Of a DNA stretch of 64,000 nucleotides, positions 19,138 to 27,855 are shown in pieces; positions within the stretch are counted from its first letter, which is position 1, and each line of letters begins with the position of its first letter. Source of the DNA: Alkalihalobacillus pseudalcaliphilus (GTDB taxonomy: Bacteria > Bacillota > Bacilli > Bacillales > Bacillaceae_D). The notes below the pieces were generated by a model. It saw nothing but the letters and a program-made list of their open reading frames with translations. It did no database searches and was not told the DNA's origin. The translations under genes were made by a program, and so were the position numbers. The DNA is taken from assembly GCF_028610675.1 (NCBI RefSeq), contig NZ_JAQQWS010000001.1:434001-498000 (forward strand), written 5' to 3'.

Positions 19138-20280
19138 ATGAAGAAAGTGACATTAATTGCAACAGCAACAATGGGATTAGAAGCCTTAGTTGCTAGAGAA
19201 GTGAAAAGTTTAGGTTATGAAGATGTTCAAGTTGAGAATGGAAAGGTGCTATTTACAGCTGATGTTTCAGCGATCGCCCGTGCCAATCTGTGGATTCGTA
19301 CGGCTGACCGAATCAAAGTAAAAGTCGGAGAATTTAAAGCTTTTACCTTTGATGAGCTCTTTGAAAAAACAAAAGCCATTACATGGTCTGATTATATACC
19401 GGTGGATGCTGAATTTCCTGTAATTGGTCGTTCCGTTAAATCCAAGTTATTTAGTGTGTCTGATTGTCAAGCGATTGTCAAAAAAGCCGTCGTTGATAGC
19501 ATGAAAAAGACATATAAAACAACGTGGTTTCAGGAAACAGGGGCTTTATATCGGATTGAGGTAGCTCTTCATAAAGATGTAGCTACACTTACATTAGATG
19601 CAAGTGGTATTGGCTTACATAAGAGAGGATATCGCTCTTTGCATAACCAAGCTCCATTAAAAGAAACGATGGCAGCAGCTATGGTGATGTTAACAACATG
19701 GAATTCATCTCGTCCTTTTGTTGACCCATTTTGTGGTTCTGGCACCATTCCAATTGAAGCCGCGATGATTGGCCAAAATATTGCACCAGGATTTAATCGT
19801 GATTTCGCTGCTGAAAATTGGAGCTGGATCGATAAAAGTATTTGGAATCAAGCTAGGGAAGAAGTAGAGGACTTAGCAAAATATGATGAACCCATTGACA
19901 TTACAGGTACAGATATCGATCACCGTAGTGTTGAATTAGCAGCCAATAATGCGATTGAAGCTGGATTTGGTGACCTAATTAAGTTTAAACAAATGCAAGT
20001 AAAGGATTTTAGTCATAGAAGTGACTATGGGGTGATTGTCGGAAATCCACCTTATGGGGAGCGTCTCGGTGAGAAAGAGCAGGTCGAGCACATGTATCGT
20101 GAAATGGGTGAGCAATTCGCTAAATTCGATACATGGTCCGTATATATGTTAACTTCCAATGAGGATTTTGAACAACTTTACGGCAAAAAGGCTTCTAAAA
20201 AGAGAAAACTTTATAACGGTAATATCAAAACAGATTTCTATCAATTCTTCGGTCCAAGACCACCAAAAGTAAGTGAATAG
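19138..20280 (+). CDS. ypsC: YpsC, THUMP-domain class I RNA methyltransferase
   Basis: ATG 19138 with GAAGGAG is preferred over an upstream in-frame TTG; 380 aa. An N-terminal ferredoxin-like/THUMP part (residues 1-150) binds RNA. The methyltransferase domain has the SAM loop FVDPFCGSGTIPIEAAM, DITGTDIDHRSVELA and the catalytic IVGNPPYGERL (NPPY). Homologues are RlmL-type N2-guanosine 23S rRNA methyltransferases. The gene belongs to the gpsB-rnpB-ypsC neighbourhood of Bacillus. Confidence 0.92.
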   Translation: MKKVTLIATATMGLEALVAREVKSLGYEDVQVENGKVLFTADVSAIARANLWIRTADRIKVKVGEFKAFTFDELFEKTKAITWSDYIPVDAEFPVIGRSVKSKLFSVSDCQAIVKKAVVDSMKKTYKTTWFQETGALYRIEVALHKDVATLTLDASGIGLHKRGYRSLHNQAPLKETMAAAMVMLTTWNSSRPFVDPFCGSGTIPIEAAMIGQNIAPGFNRDFAAENWSWIDKSIWNQAREEVEDLAKYDEPIDITGTDIDHRSVELAANNAIEAGFGDLIKFKQMQVKDFSHRSDYGVIVGNPPYGERLGEKEQVEHMYREMGEQFAKFDTWSVYMLTSNEDFEQLYGKKASKKRKLYNGNIKTDFYQFFGPRPPKVSE

Positions 20281-20290
20281 AACCTAGAGA

Positions 20291-20318
20291 AACCTCTCAC
20301 TTTCATGAGAGGTTTTAT
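20291..20318 (+). terminator. ypsC terminator
   Basis: AACCTCTC / GAGAGGTT stem with T-rich tail. Confidence 0.8.
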
Positions 20319-20322
20319 TTTA

Positions 20323-20350
20323 TTATAACCATAATTATATTATGTAAACT
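20323..20350 (+). repeat. partial dif-like site 1
   Basis: The last 20 bases, ATAATTATATTATGTAAACT, are identical to sites at 21713-21732 and 36884-36903. They contain the right arm TTATGTAAACT of the dif site at 39010. The left arm is poorly conserved. Confidence 0.55.
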
Positions 20351-20364
20351 AAGGGGTGTATACG

Positions 20365-21204
20365 ATGTGGAAACAACTTTATTGGTTATTATTAATTTCA
20401 TTTTTAATCTCTTGTAATCAAGCAGGAAGTTTACCAAATTCAGCGAATTGGGAGTTAGAAGGGTATATATTGAGTGTTAATGAAGACAGCGTGATGCTGA
20501 GTGATTTCAAAAATGGTTTAGTGTCGGTAAGTCAATTTGATGAACATGTAGAAGTAGGCGATCGTGTTGCAGTGAAGATCGACGCCCTAATGGAATCATA
20601 CCCTTACCAAGCTTTTTCTAAAGGTGTAAAAATTATTGAACCAAAACGACTAACAGATGCGACTATTTCAGAACAGGAAGCTGTTCAAATTGCCTATGAA
20701 TATGCTCTTTCATTAGGAGTTGAAAATAGGGATATGGTTGACTACATTACAATTCGGAAGGAAGCAAGTTATCACGAAGACAAACAACGTTGGCAAGTAA
20801 GTCTTGATACACATGAGACAGGAGAATTTGTGGTTAAAGTTGATGCGATCGATGGCAATGCCTTCGTGGATGAAGAGGAAATTGCAACTCAAGTTTCAAT
20901 TAAAAACGTAACCAACACAGGTAGTAATCTCTACAAAGACCAGTTACAAGACGCTGCATCAGTTTCAGATTTAAAAGTAATGATCGATTCTGCGGAAAGA
21001 TTAGATGGGATCATTAATTATAGTCCTGAACTACTTATTAAAATGAAAAAGCCAAATGGAGAGAGCAACACATACCACTTAAATATAGGGGAATCTGGGG
21101 ACGAAGGGTTGGTCGTTGATTTAGCTAATGACGATAGCGCCTATATACTAGACGAACAAGCGACGAATGCCTTAAGAGAGCTTCTTATCAAAAATGAAGA
21201 CTAG
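20365..21204 (+). CDS. secreted lipoprotein with PepSY-like region, unknown
   Basis: ATG 20365 follows AAGGGG; 279 aa. The signal MWKQLYWLLLISFLISC has lipobox LISC. The next 70 residues form a small beta domain of DUF3221 style (NWELEGYILSVNEDSVMLSD). The middle part, EQEAVQIAYEYALSLG to VVKVDAIDG, resembles a PepSY module. The protein should sit on the outer face of the membrane. It lies between two partial dif-like sites and may be part of an inserted block. Confidence 0.65.
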   Translation: MWKQLYWLLLISFLISCNQAGSLPNSANWELEGYILSVNEDSVMLSDFKNGLVSVSQFDEHVEVGDRVAVKIDALMESYPYQAFSKGVKIIEPKRLTDATISEQEAVQIAYEYALSLGVENRDMVDYITIRKEASYHEDKQRWQVSLDTHETGEFVVKVDAIDGNAFVDEEEIATQVSIKNVTNTGSNLYKDQLQDAASVSDLKVMIDSAERLDGIINYSPELLIKMKKPNGESNTYHLNIGESGDEGLVVDLANDDSAYILDEQATNALRELLIKNED

Positions 21205-21309
21205 GGTGCAGAATCAATAAAAAAAGTTCTACTACTTTTTCTGTTCATTGTATTCTTATCATGTTCAGAAATAGAAACGCAAAAGGCAACGATAAGCTGG
21301 GAATTACAA

Positions 21310-21706
21310 TCAGAACTAGAATCCTAAGGTCCGAGTTCGTCTAACCATTGAAACAGGCTCAGAAACGATTCGGAAACACTCTATTCAGGAACGTATCAAG
21401 GCATTACAGCATTTGAAGGAGGCCGGCATTCCTACTCAGGTTGCAATAGCTCCTGTTTTACCTAGTGGAGAGCAATTTGCTAAACAATTAAAACCACTTG
21501 TTTCTCGAGTTTGCCTTGATGACTATTTTATAGGGGATGGTAGTGGAGGTAAGCGGACGAAGCGGCTAGGTATAGAAAATAAATACAGCGAGCTTCAATT
21601 AAAAGATTGGTATGATACCGATGCTATCGAGCGAGTTTATGATAGATTTATTCAGATATTTACTAAAGAGCAAGTATTCATTAGTCAAGCAGGATTCGAA
21701 CCTTAA
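21310..21706 (+). pseudogene. radical SAM protein (SplB-like) C-terminal fragment
   Basis: The readable part VRLTIETGSETIRKH, ERIKALQHLKEAGIPTQVAI and RVCLDDYFIGDG matches the C-terminal half of SPL-family radical SAM proteins. The N-terminal half with the CxxxCxxC cluster is absent. Upstream bases 21207-21300 hold only broken frames, including a lipoprotein-like stretch ending FLSCSE. A partial dif-like site starts 7 bases after the stop. Confidence 0.65.
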
Positions 21707-21732
21707 GAAACAATAATTATATTATGTAAACT
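21705..21732 (+). repeat. partial dif-like site 2
   Basis: Its last 20 bases equal those of the site at 20331-20350, in the same orientation 1,382 bp away. Confidence 0.55.
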
Positions 21733-21811
21733 TTTTAGGTATAATCTCCTTTCCAATAGCATATGCTAGTATAACAATTGATTTTCAAAGATTAATGGAG
21801 GAGACCTAAGA

Positions 21812-22057
21812 ATGAAGACAAGATTTTCTTATGAACAAACGAATGAGGACTTAGTAAAAGTACAATTTGCTATTCAAGCGGCCAAAGAAAAGCTCCAAGA
21901 GGGCCATTCATACTTGGATGATAGACAGAGATACACGCTCGATGGTGCCTTAACTTATGCTAATGAGCAATTTATGAAAGCAGCTAGATTCCAAAATACG
22001 ACCAATGGATTATTAATAGAGGCTTCTTCTGAGCTCTTACTTCGATTAAAGGAGTAA
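21812..22057 (+). CDS. small conserved-looking soluble protein, unknown
   Basis: An 81-aa, mostly helical protein (residues 10-30 and 38-75) with no membrane segment, after a strong GGAGGAG site. I do not recognise the family. Its stop lies inside a terminator hairpin (CTCTTACT / AGTAAGAG then T run, about 22032-22066), indicating a single-gene transcript. Confidence 0.6.
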   Translation: MKTRFSYEQTNEDLVKVQFAIQAAKEKLQEGHSYLDDRQRYTLDGALTYANEQFMKAARFQNTTNGLLIEASSELLLRLKE

Positions 22058-22079
22058 GAGCTTTTTTGTATGGAAGTTA

Positions 22080-22275
22080 CTTAGGGATGATAGTTTGTGC
22101 CTTGAAGTTATCTGGTCATCCATCTGGCGATTATGACCTTAACAGGATACTGCTCCCTTTTTGGTCGTGCGGACTCCTGATGGTGATGGAGTTGTATGAA
22201 GGGCCAACTGTTTAAGCTGTCGCCACTACTTTTATCTTTGTTGGTGGCGTGCTGAGTATTTTTTCAGTAGCGATC
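22080..22275 (+). repeat. diverged copy of the composite repeat, no gene
   Basis: GCCAACTGTTTAAGCT followed by TACTTTTATCTTTGTTGGTGGCG at about 22203-22252 resembles the R2 part found at 17153 and 30979. CAGTAGCGATCG resembles R1. No coding sequence is seen between 22058 and 22412. Confidence 0.5.
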
Positions 22276-22412
22276 GAGCCACTCACTTTGTTTGCACTGC
22301 CTTACAACATAATATACCTATGTGAAAAGTAAATGACAGTTTCATGACGTATGAATTTACATATACACTGTATGGTATACTAAAGGCAAAAAGAGAGGGA
22401 AGTGTCTTACCT

Positions 22413-22931
22413 ATGAAGTTAAGAACGTTCGTTTGCTTTATTTTATTACTAAGCGTTTTAGTAGCTTGTGGAAACAATACGAGCACAAGTGATCGTGAGA
22501 TAGATATTAAACAAGTTGTACAATCCTATAGCTTAAAAACAGCAGAAGCCGAGTCAGCTTCTATTACTTCAGATTTATTGATTATCTCGGAGTTAGATGA
22601 TAGTGAAACTACTTATGATATTACAAACGAAGACTTTTTCATATCGATCGCCCCTTACGTGAATGAAACGCATCCATGTAGAAACCATAGTTTAACTGGG
22701 TGTCAAGGTGAACTTGTGGAGGAATCTTTTCAACTCAAAATAGAAAATATGGATGGTGAATTGGTTGTCGATGAGACGATGGAATCCATGAAGAATGGCT
22801 TTATCGACTTATGGCTTCCTAGAAACGAGACATTCAAAGTAACGATAACCCATGACGGTAAAAGTGCTGAAGAAGTCATTACAACGAACCAAGATGACCC
22901 AACTTGTATTACGACCATGCAACTTCTCTAA
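22413..22931 (+). CDS. CueP-family copper-binding lipoprotein
   Basis: The start ATG 22413 gives 172 aa with signal and lipobox LVAC. The mature part shows the CueP signature YVNETHPCRNHSLTGCQGEL, with the two cysteines and His of the metal site, then VDETMESMKNGFIDLWLPRN and a final Cys in DPTCITTMQL. Salmonella CueP binds periplasmic copper and supplies superoxide dismutase; Gram-positive homologues are membrane-anchored. No CsoR-type operator is visible upstream. Confidence 0.88.
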   Translation: MKLRTFVCFILLLSVLVACGNNTSTSDREIDIKQVVQSYSLKTAEAESASITSDLLIISELDDSETTYDITNEDFFISIAPYVNETHPCRNHSLTGCQGELVEESFQLKIENMDGELVVDETMESMKNGFIDLWLPRNETFKVTITHDGKSAEEVITTNQDDPTCITTMQLL

Positions 22932-22937
22932 GTCTCA

Positions 22938-22983
22938 AAAAAGCAAGCAAGACACGATTTAATTCGCGTCTTGCTTGCTTTTC
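22938..22983. terminator. bidirectional terminator
   Basis: Long stem AAAAGCAAGCAAGAC / GTCTTGCTTGCTTTT between two convergent genes. It overlaps the 3' end of the yneR-like gene. Confidence 0.85.
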
Positions 22984-23285
22984 TCTTCTGGATGATCAAT
23001 ATTTTCAAAGCTAGGACTTTGAATTTGTAAAAAACCTAAATCCTCATCATAATGAATCTCCATGCCATTTAAGTACCAAAAGTCGTCCTCTTCAACAAAA
23101 AAGATAACACCGTCTTGTTTGATGATATAGGCTCTTTCAGTAGGTGAATCGAACATGACTCCTATCGAAAATCCGCCTGATCCTACACCACCAATACGAA
23201 CAAAAAATCGCAGACAATCTCCTTTTTGTAAATCCATTTCTTTTATATATAAACGAGCAGCTGCTTCTGTAATTGTAAGTTTCAT
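22959..23285 (-). CDS. yneR: HesB/IscA-like protein YneR
   Basis: The start ATG at 23285 (GAGGAGAG upstream) gives 108 aa. MKLTITEAAARLYIKEM, LRFFVRIGGVGSGGFSIGV and DFWYLNGMEIHYDEDLG match the HesB-like fold of YneR. The conserved cysteines of true Fe-S scaffold A-type proteins are missing, as is usual for this subfamily, so a scaffold role is uncertain. In B. subtilis yneR lies close to yneT-parE-parC, also present in this window. Confidence 0.82.
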   Translation of the reverse strand: MKLTITEAAARLYIKEMDLQKGDCLRFFVRIGGVGSGGFSIGVMFDSPTERAYIIKQDGVIFFVEEDDFWYLNGMEIHYDEDLGFLQIQSPSFENIDHPEEKSKQDAN

Positions 23286-23424
23286 TTTCTCTCCTCCTAC
23301 TCTAAGATTCATTGTAACATGCTTTAACTTTCTTGAAAAAAATTATATGAAGATAGAGGATATTCAGTTCGAGTGTCGAAATAAATGAAGGTGGGATAAA
23401 TTATGTTTGAAAGGAACGATACAT

Positions 23425-24942
23425 ATGGAAACAACACAAACAAAAACAGAAATTGAATTTTTGCAGTTTTTAAAGCGAATGAATAATTACCGTCAGGCCG
23501 TTGCATTATTAGGGTGGGATTCTCGTACAGGTGCCCCTAAAAAGGGTATGATTCAACGTGCCGAGGTCATTGGAACCTTATCTTCGGAGCTATTTCAGAT
23601 GTCTACCTCAGACGAATTAAAAGCCTATTTAGAGTCACTACAATCTCCAGAAGTACTAGAAGGCTTATCTGAAATTACTCAAAAAAGCTTAGATAAAATG
23701 CAGAAAAATTACGATAAGAATATGAAAATTCCTGCGGAAGAATATAAGGAGTTTATAATTTTACGTTCTAAGTCAGAAAATGCATGGGAAGAGGCGAAGG
23801 AAAAAGGGGATTTCTCTTTATTCCAGCCTTATTTAGAAAAAACGGTAGAATTCCAACGTAAATTTGTTCAATACCGTGGCTTTGAAGGGCATCCATATAA
23901 TACATTATTAGATGATTATGAGCCTGGTGTTTTTGTTGATACTCTTGACCAAGTATTTGGCGAGTTAAAGGAAAAGTTAATTCCATTAGTAAAAGGTGTG
24001 ACAGAATCCGCTCATAAGCCAAAAACCGATTTCCTTTTTGAGCATTTTCCAAAAGCAAATCAACGTGAATTAAGTATTGAAATTTTAAAAGTCTTAGGTT
24101 ATGACTTTGAGGCAGGACGTATCGATGAGACTGTTCATCCATTTGCAATGGGCTTAAACCCTGGAGATGTTCGCGTCACAACGAAATATAATGAAAATGA
24201 TTTCCGAGTTTCTTTATACGGTACGATCCATGAAGCGGGGCATGCTATTTATGAGCAAAATATTTCCGAGGACTTAATTGGAACTCCATTATGTGGAGGA
24301 ACTTCCATGGGGATTCATGAATCACAGTCTCTATTTACAGAAAAATTCATCGGTCAAAACGAAAAATTTATGGAAAGAAACTATCCATTAATTAAAAAGC
24401 ACTCAAACGGTCAATTTGATGATGTGTCAAATGAAGATTTTTATTTTGCAGTTAATGAAGCAAAGCCATCGTTAATTCGCATTGAAGCGGATGAACTAAC
24501 GTATTGCTTACACATCATTTTACGTTATGAGCTTGAAAAAGCGCTAATTGCAGGAGAATTAGAAGTTCGTGACTTACCGGAAGCATGGAATAACAAAATG
24601 GAAGAATATTTAGGTATCAGACCATCTCATGATGGAGAGGGTGTATTACAAGATGTCCACTGGTCCATGGGTTCTTTCGGTTATTTTCCTTCCTATGCAT
24701 TAGGTTACATTTATGCCGCTCAGATGAAAGAAGTCATCGTGAAGGATATTCCACACTATGATGATTTATTATTAAATGGTAACCATACCGAAATTCGTGA
24801 ATGGTTAACTGATAAGGTGCATAAATATGGCGGATTGAAAAAGCCAGAAGAGATTATTAAAGATATTACAGGCGGAGGAATTGATCCACAGCCATTAGTT
24901 AACTATTTAACGGAAAAATACACGAGACTATATCAACTATAA
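23425..24942 (+). CDS. ypwA: M32 family metallocarboxypeptidase (YpwA)
   Basis: ATG 23425 with AAAGGA gives 505 aa, the usual size. The zinc motif is IHEAGHAIYEQN (HExxH as HEAGH). The downstream GTSMGIHESQSLFTEK supplies the third ligand Glu, and MGSFGYFPSYALGYIYAAQM is family-specific. These enzymes remove C-terminal residues (except proline) from peptides in the cytoplasm. The gene is monocistronic with its own terminator. Confidence 0.94.
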   Translation: METTQTKTEIEFLQFLKRMNNYRQAVALLGWDSRTGAPKKGMIQRAEVIGTLSSELFQMSTSDELKAYLESLQSPEVLEGLSEITQKSLDKMQKNYDKNMKIPAEEYKEFIILRSKSENAWEEAKEKGDFSLFQPYLEKTVEFQRKFVQYRGFEGHPYNTLLDDYEPGVFVDTLDQVFGELKEKLIPLVKGVTESAHKPKTDFLFEHFPKANQRELSIEILKVLGYDFEAGRIDETVHPFAMGLNPGDVRVTTKYNENDFRVSLYGTIHEAGHAIYEQNISEDLIGTPLCGGTSMGIHESQSLFTEKFIGQNEKFMERNYPLIKKHSNGQFDDVSNEDFYFAVNEAKPSLIRIEADELTYCLHIILRYELEKALIAGELEVRDLPEAWNNKMEEYLGIRPSHDGEGVLQDVHWSMGSFGYFPSYALGYIYAAQMKEVIVKDIPHYDDLLLNGNHTEIREWLTDKVHKYGGLKKPEEIIKDITGGGIDPQPLVNYLTEKYTRLYQL

Positions 24943-24962
24943 TATGATTATGCTCACTTAAA

Positions 24963-24993
24963 AAACATCACTCCCGTAGTGGTGTTTTTTTAT
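24963..24993 (+). terminator. ypwA terminator
   Basis: AACATCAC / GTGGTGTT stem and T run. Confidence 0.75.
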
Positions 24994-25097
24994 GAAAAAT
25001 GATAAATGTGGGGAGGACAATGAATTCACATATAGAACTTTTACATATTAGAATAAAAGAACTGCTATCCAAATGGGGAACAAGGAGGCTAGAAGCT

Positions 25098-25475
25098 ATG
25101 TTAAAATCAATTTTAATCACTTTTCTAATGATAGGATTATTAATTGGTTGTCGTCATGATTCAAGTAATATAGTCGTGACAACAACTGGTCAAATCATTG
25201 CCAATGAGCAGCTTGCGGAAAACACTGATGCTGATTTTATATTTTATAATGATATTGTCTTTGTTTTTTCACGCACAGAATCTATAGAGACACCTAAAGA
25301 CCTTGAAGAAATAGCAAAAATAGAATCTGACTATCATTTTGAGAATCACATAGATACCGTTTCTGCAACTAAACTTCCACCAGGTACAAAAATCTTCAAA
25401 TCAGACACCCTAGATATTTTATTCGTAGAGCAAGATGAAGAATATCTCATATATGAGGGTATTCCAGAAGGATGA
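25098..25475 (+). CDS. lipoprotein, unknown
   Basis: ATG 25098 has AAGGAGG nine bases upstream; 125 aa. The signal MLKSILITFLMIGLLIGC has lipobox LIGC. The mature 108 residues are acidic and contain no recognised domain (ADFIFYNDIVFVF, PPGTKIFKSDTLDILFVE). An upstream in-frame start is not used because it would place the signal internally. It faces the SpoIIP-domain gene across a strong shared terminator. Confidence 0.65.
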   Translation: MLKSILITFLMIGLLIGCRHDSSNIVVTTTGQIIANEQLAENTDADFIFYNDIVFVFSRTESIETPKDLEEIAKIESDYHFENHIDTVSATKLPPGTKIFKSDTLDILFVEQDEEYLIYEGIPEG

Positions 25476-25506
25476 AAAGAAAGGGGAGGAGCCCCTTTCT
25501 TTTCGA
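25474..25506. terminator. bidirectional terminator
   Basis: Perfect stem GAAAAGAAAGGGG / CCCCTTTCTTTTC. Confidence 0.88.
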
Positions 25507-25536
25507 AGGCTCTTACTATGAAACGTTGACTAGTCA

Positions 25537-26391
25537 CTATTGTTCCTTAAGGTACTCAGCAACAATGGGTGCAAATAGATCGATTGTATAGTTGGCTTCC
25601 TCTATCGTATTCTCATCCCCACCAACCTCAAGTAAAATCGCTTGACCATGTAAGTCTTGGTTATAATGTTTTACATGACCTTGAAAACTCTTTTTACTTA
25701 TGACACCCCTAGAAAGTCCAGGATAAATGGTTTCAATACGGTCATGTAACTCTTTTGCAAATCTTAAGTTTGATTGAGCATCGTCATGTGAATCTTCAAT
25801 GATAAACATTAACCTGGCAGCTTCTTTTCCTTCAATACTCGTTGTCGTTGCTATACGCTCAGCTGAATCACGATGTAAATCAATCACAACATCAATATGT
25901 TTATTCGAAGTCACAAGTTCTTTAAGAATCGGCCTCATTACTTCATAAGCATATGAAAAGTCTACGTTTTGCTGCTCAGTTATTTGTAGTGCATTCGTTT
26001 TTTCATGAATAGTAGAAATGGATAAGTCGTTTAATTGCTCAGATAAGTAATTGGCCACTAAGGAAATATTCCTTGTGTTATGTTCGGTTTTCTCACCTTC
26101 ATGACTATGGATATAGGCTTCAGTAAAATGAGTCGTATAAATGAGAACTCTTTCATTACTGGTTGCTGAATTCGCTTGATTATGATTTATAAAAGAAATA
26201 CTAAGTAAAAAAATGATTAGGATTGAGCCAAGTGATGCAAGGGCAGGCACATATAGTGTCGTTTTTTTACGTTGTTTAAGTTGCGTAGATAAAGTTCGAT
26301 CTAATGATCTGATGAATTCAGCTCGTGGTGTAATTTCTTCATATTCTTGATCTAATAATTTTTTGATTATCTTATCATCCGAATCGTTCAT
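25537..26391 (-). CDS. SpoIIP-domain membrane protein paired with an ECF sigma factor (probable anti-sigma)
   Basis: ATG 26391 overlaps the sigma factor stop as ATGA; 284 aa. Residues 1-45 form a short charged cytoplasmic head, and about 46-68 form one membrane helix. The outer part resembles the SpoIIP amidase/endopeptidase domain: RVLIYTTHFTEAYI, DVVIDLHRDSAE, EGKEAARLMFII, YPGLSRGVISKK, YNQDLHGQAILLEVGG. SpoIIP cleaves peptidoglycan during engulfment. Here the position after an ECF sigma gene suggests an anti-sigma factor whose sensor is a wall-binding or wall-cleaving domain. That role is inference. Confidence 0.75.
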   Translation of the reverse strand: MNDSDDKIIKKLLDQEYEEITPRAEFIRSLDRTLSTQLKQRKKTTLYVPALASLGSILIIFLLSISFINHNQANSATSNERVLIYTTHFTEAYIHSHEGEKTEHNTRNISLVANYLSEQLNDLSISTIHEKTNALQITEQQNVDFSYAYEVMRPILKELVTSNKHIDVVIDLHRDSAERIATTTSIEGKEAARLMFIIEDSHDDAQSNLRFAKELHDRIETIYPGLSRGVISKKSFQGHVKHYNQDLHGQAILLEVGGDENTIEEANYTIDLFAPIVAEYLKEQ

Positions 26392-26921
26392 TTGCTCCAC
26401 ACCTCCAGTTCTGTTTTTAAAAGTAACTGTTCTTTCAATTTCTGGATAGCTCGATGGTAAGTAACCTTCACTTTTGTTTCAGACCAATTCATAATTTCTG
26501 CCGTTTCCCTAACAGAAAATTGATGGATAACTCTTAGAATTACAACCATACGATACGTCTTTTTTAATTTCATTAGTTCTTTTTGTATGGATTCAAATTC
26601 TTCCTTTTTTTCTATCTCTTCTTCGATTCTCGTTGACTTTTGCTGTGAAAAATAAAGTAGCACATGTTGTAACTGTCTTTTTCTTGATGCTTTTCTTACA
26701 TGGTCAATGGCCACATTTTTAGCGATACTAAATAGCCACGTTTTAATTTGCGATTTCTTTTTAAATTGTTTATAAGAGCGGACTGCTCGAACAAACACTT
26801 CTTGGGTCAAATCCTCGGCTTCATCTTGTGTATGAGTAAATGAAATAATAAAACGGTAAACGTCTAAGTAATGCTCCCGATAAATAGAAAGTAACTGTTC
26901 TTCTGTATTTGATGCATCCAC
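26388..26921 (-). CDS. ECF-type sigma factor
   Basis: A GTG start at 26921 is chosen for its GGAGG site; 177 aa. Region 2 is YREHYLDVYRFIISFTHTQDEAEDLTQEVFVRA and the following RSYKQFKKKSQIKTWLF. Region 4 is KLKKTYRMVVILRVIHQFSVRETAEIMNWSETKVKV. The gene overlaps the SpoIIP-domain gene by 4 bases, the classical sigma/anti-sigma layout. Target promoters are unknown; autoregulation is likely but I could not define a promoter. Confidence 0.9.
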   Translation of the reverse strand: MDASNTEEQLLSIYREHYLDVYRFIISFTHTQDEAEDLTQEVFVRAVRSYKQFKKKSQIKTWLFSIAKNVAIDHVRKASRKRQLQHVLLYFSQQKSTRIEEEIEKKEEFESIQKELMKLKKTYRMVVILRVIHQFSVRETAEIMNWSETKVKVTYHRAIQKLKEQLLLKTELEVWSK

Positions 26922-27122
26922 ATATCCGCCTCCTTTGTCCATTTACCTATTAGTCGTATTAACCGAAAAAACGTTACACATAATTCCCTAGATTCTCACC
27001 ACTATTAACAAATTCCTGCAACAATTAACGAAAAAGTGTAATTGTCTTTTTAGCAGATGTTTGAACAGGACTCTGTCAGTTGAATCACTTATAAAAGGGA
27101 AGGGAGAAATAAAACACTTGTT

Positions 27123-27139
27123 ATACTCTACAGGGGTAT
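27123..27139 (+). promoter_or_regulatory. CsoR-type copper operator upstream of ydhK
   Basis: ATACTCTACAGGGGTAT is an imperfect palindrome matching the three operators near csoR (for example ATACCCTATGGGGGTAT at 56079) except at a few central bases. It lies 71 bases before the ydhK start. Confidence 0.65.
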
Positions 27140-27210
27140 GGTAAATTAATAAAGTACAGCTAACAACAAATTTAAGTGATAGCAAGCTTACATAGGAGGA
27201 ATACACATAT

Positions 27211-27789
27211 ATGTCAATCAGAACAAAGGTAGCAATAGGCTTAATGACAGCAGGAGTCATATTTTCATTAACCGCATGCTCTAATGACGAAAACCAAGTG
27301 GAGCACAGTGGCGATACGGGCATGGACCATTCGGAGATGGATCACTCTCATATGGATCATTCTAGCTCGGGTGAAGTGTCAGACACCTTAAAAAATGCTG
27401 AAAGTCCTACATATGAAGTGGGCGATAAGGCATTTATCGAAGAGGGGCATATGGCTCAGATGAACGGTGTCGAGGTAACCATTGTAGGTGCCTATGATAC
27501 GACGGTGTATGCCGTTTCCTACAATCCTACTGATGGTAGTGAAAGGGTAGAAAATCATGAATGGGTTATCCATGAAGAATTGGATACGGTTACTGAGAAT
27601 CCTTTTGGAATAGGGGATGAAGTGCTCTTAGTCGCTTCTCATATGGAAGGAATGCAAGGTGCGTCGGCAGAAATTGATTCTGTACAACAAACAACTGTGT
27701 ATATGGTTGATTTTAAGTCAGCCACCGATGGAAGTGACATTACTAATCACAAATGGGTTACGGAAAGTGAATTAACATCAGTAGAATAA
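27211..27789 (+). CDS. ydhK: YdhK-like lipoprotein, tandem DUF1541
   Basis: A 192-aa lipoprotein (lipobox LTAC). After the signal comes a Met/His-rich segment (MDHSEMDHSHMDHSS), a plausible copper-binding linker. Then come two DUF1541 repeats: FIEEGHMAQMNGVEVTIVGA...NHEWVIHEEL and LLVASHMEGMQGASAEIDS...NHKWVTESEL. A paralogue lies in the copper island at 48555-49142. The CsoR-like operator upstream suggests copper induction. Confidence 0.88.
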   Translation: MSIRTKVAIGLMTAGVIFSLTACSNDENQVEHSGDTGMDHSEMDHSHMDHSSSGEVSDTLKNAESPTYEVGDKAFIEEGHMAQMNGVEVTIVGAYDTTVYAVSYNPTDGSERVENHEWVIHEELDTVTENPFGIGDEVLLVASHMEGMQGASAEIDSVQQTTVYMVDFKSATDGSDITNHKWVTESELTSVE

Positions 27790-27819
27790 TAGGTAAAAGC
27801 TATGACTAAAATAAAATAA

Positions 27820-27846
27820 GACACAGCCTTTCCATAGCTGTGTCTG
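27820..27846. terminator. ydhK terminator
   Basis: GACACAGC / GCTGTGTC stem with a T-rich tail; convergent with the acetyltransferase gene. Confidence 0.75.
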
Positions 27847-27855
27847 TTTAACATA

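Noticed and set aside
18987..19196. 69-aa frame before ypsC
   Set aside because: Overlaps the ypsC start out of frame and has no ribosome site.
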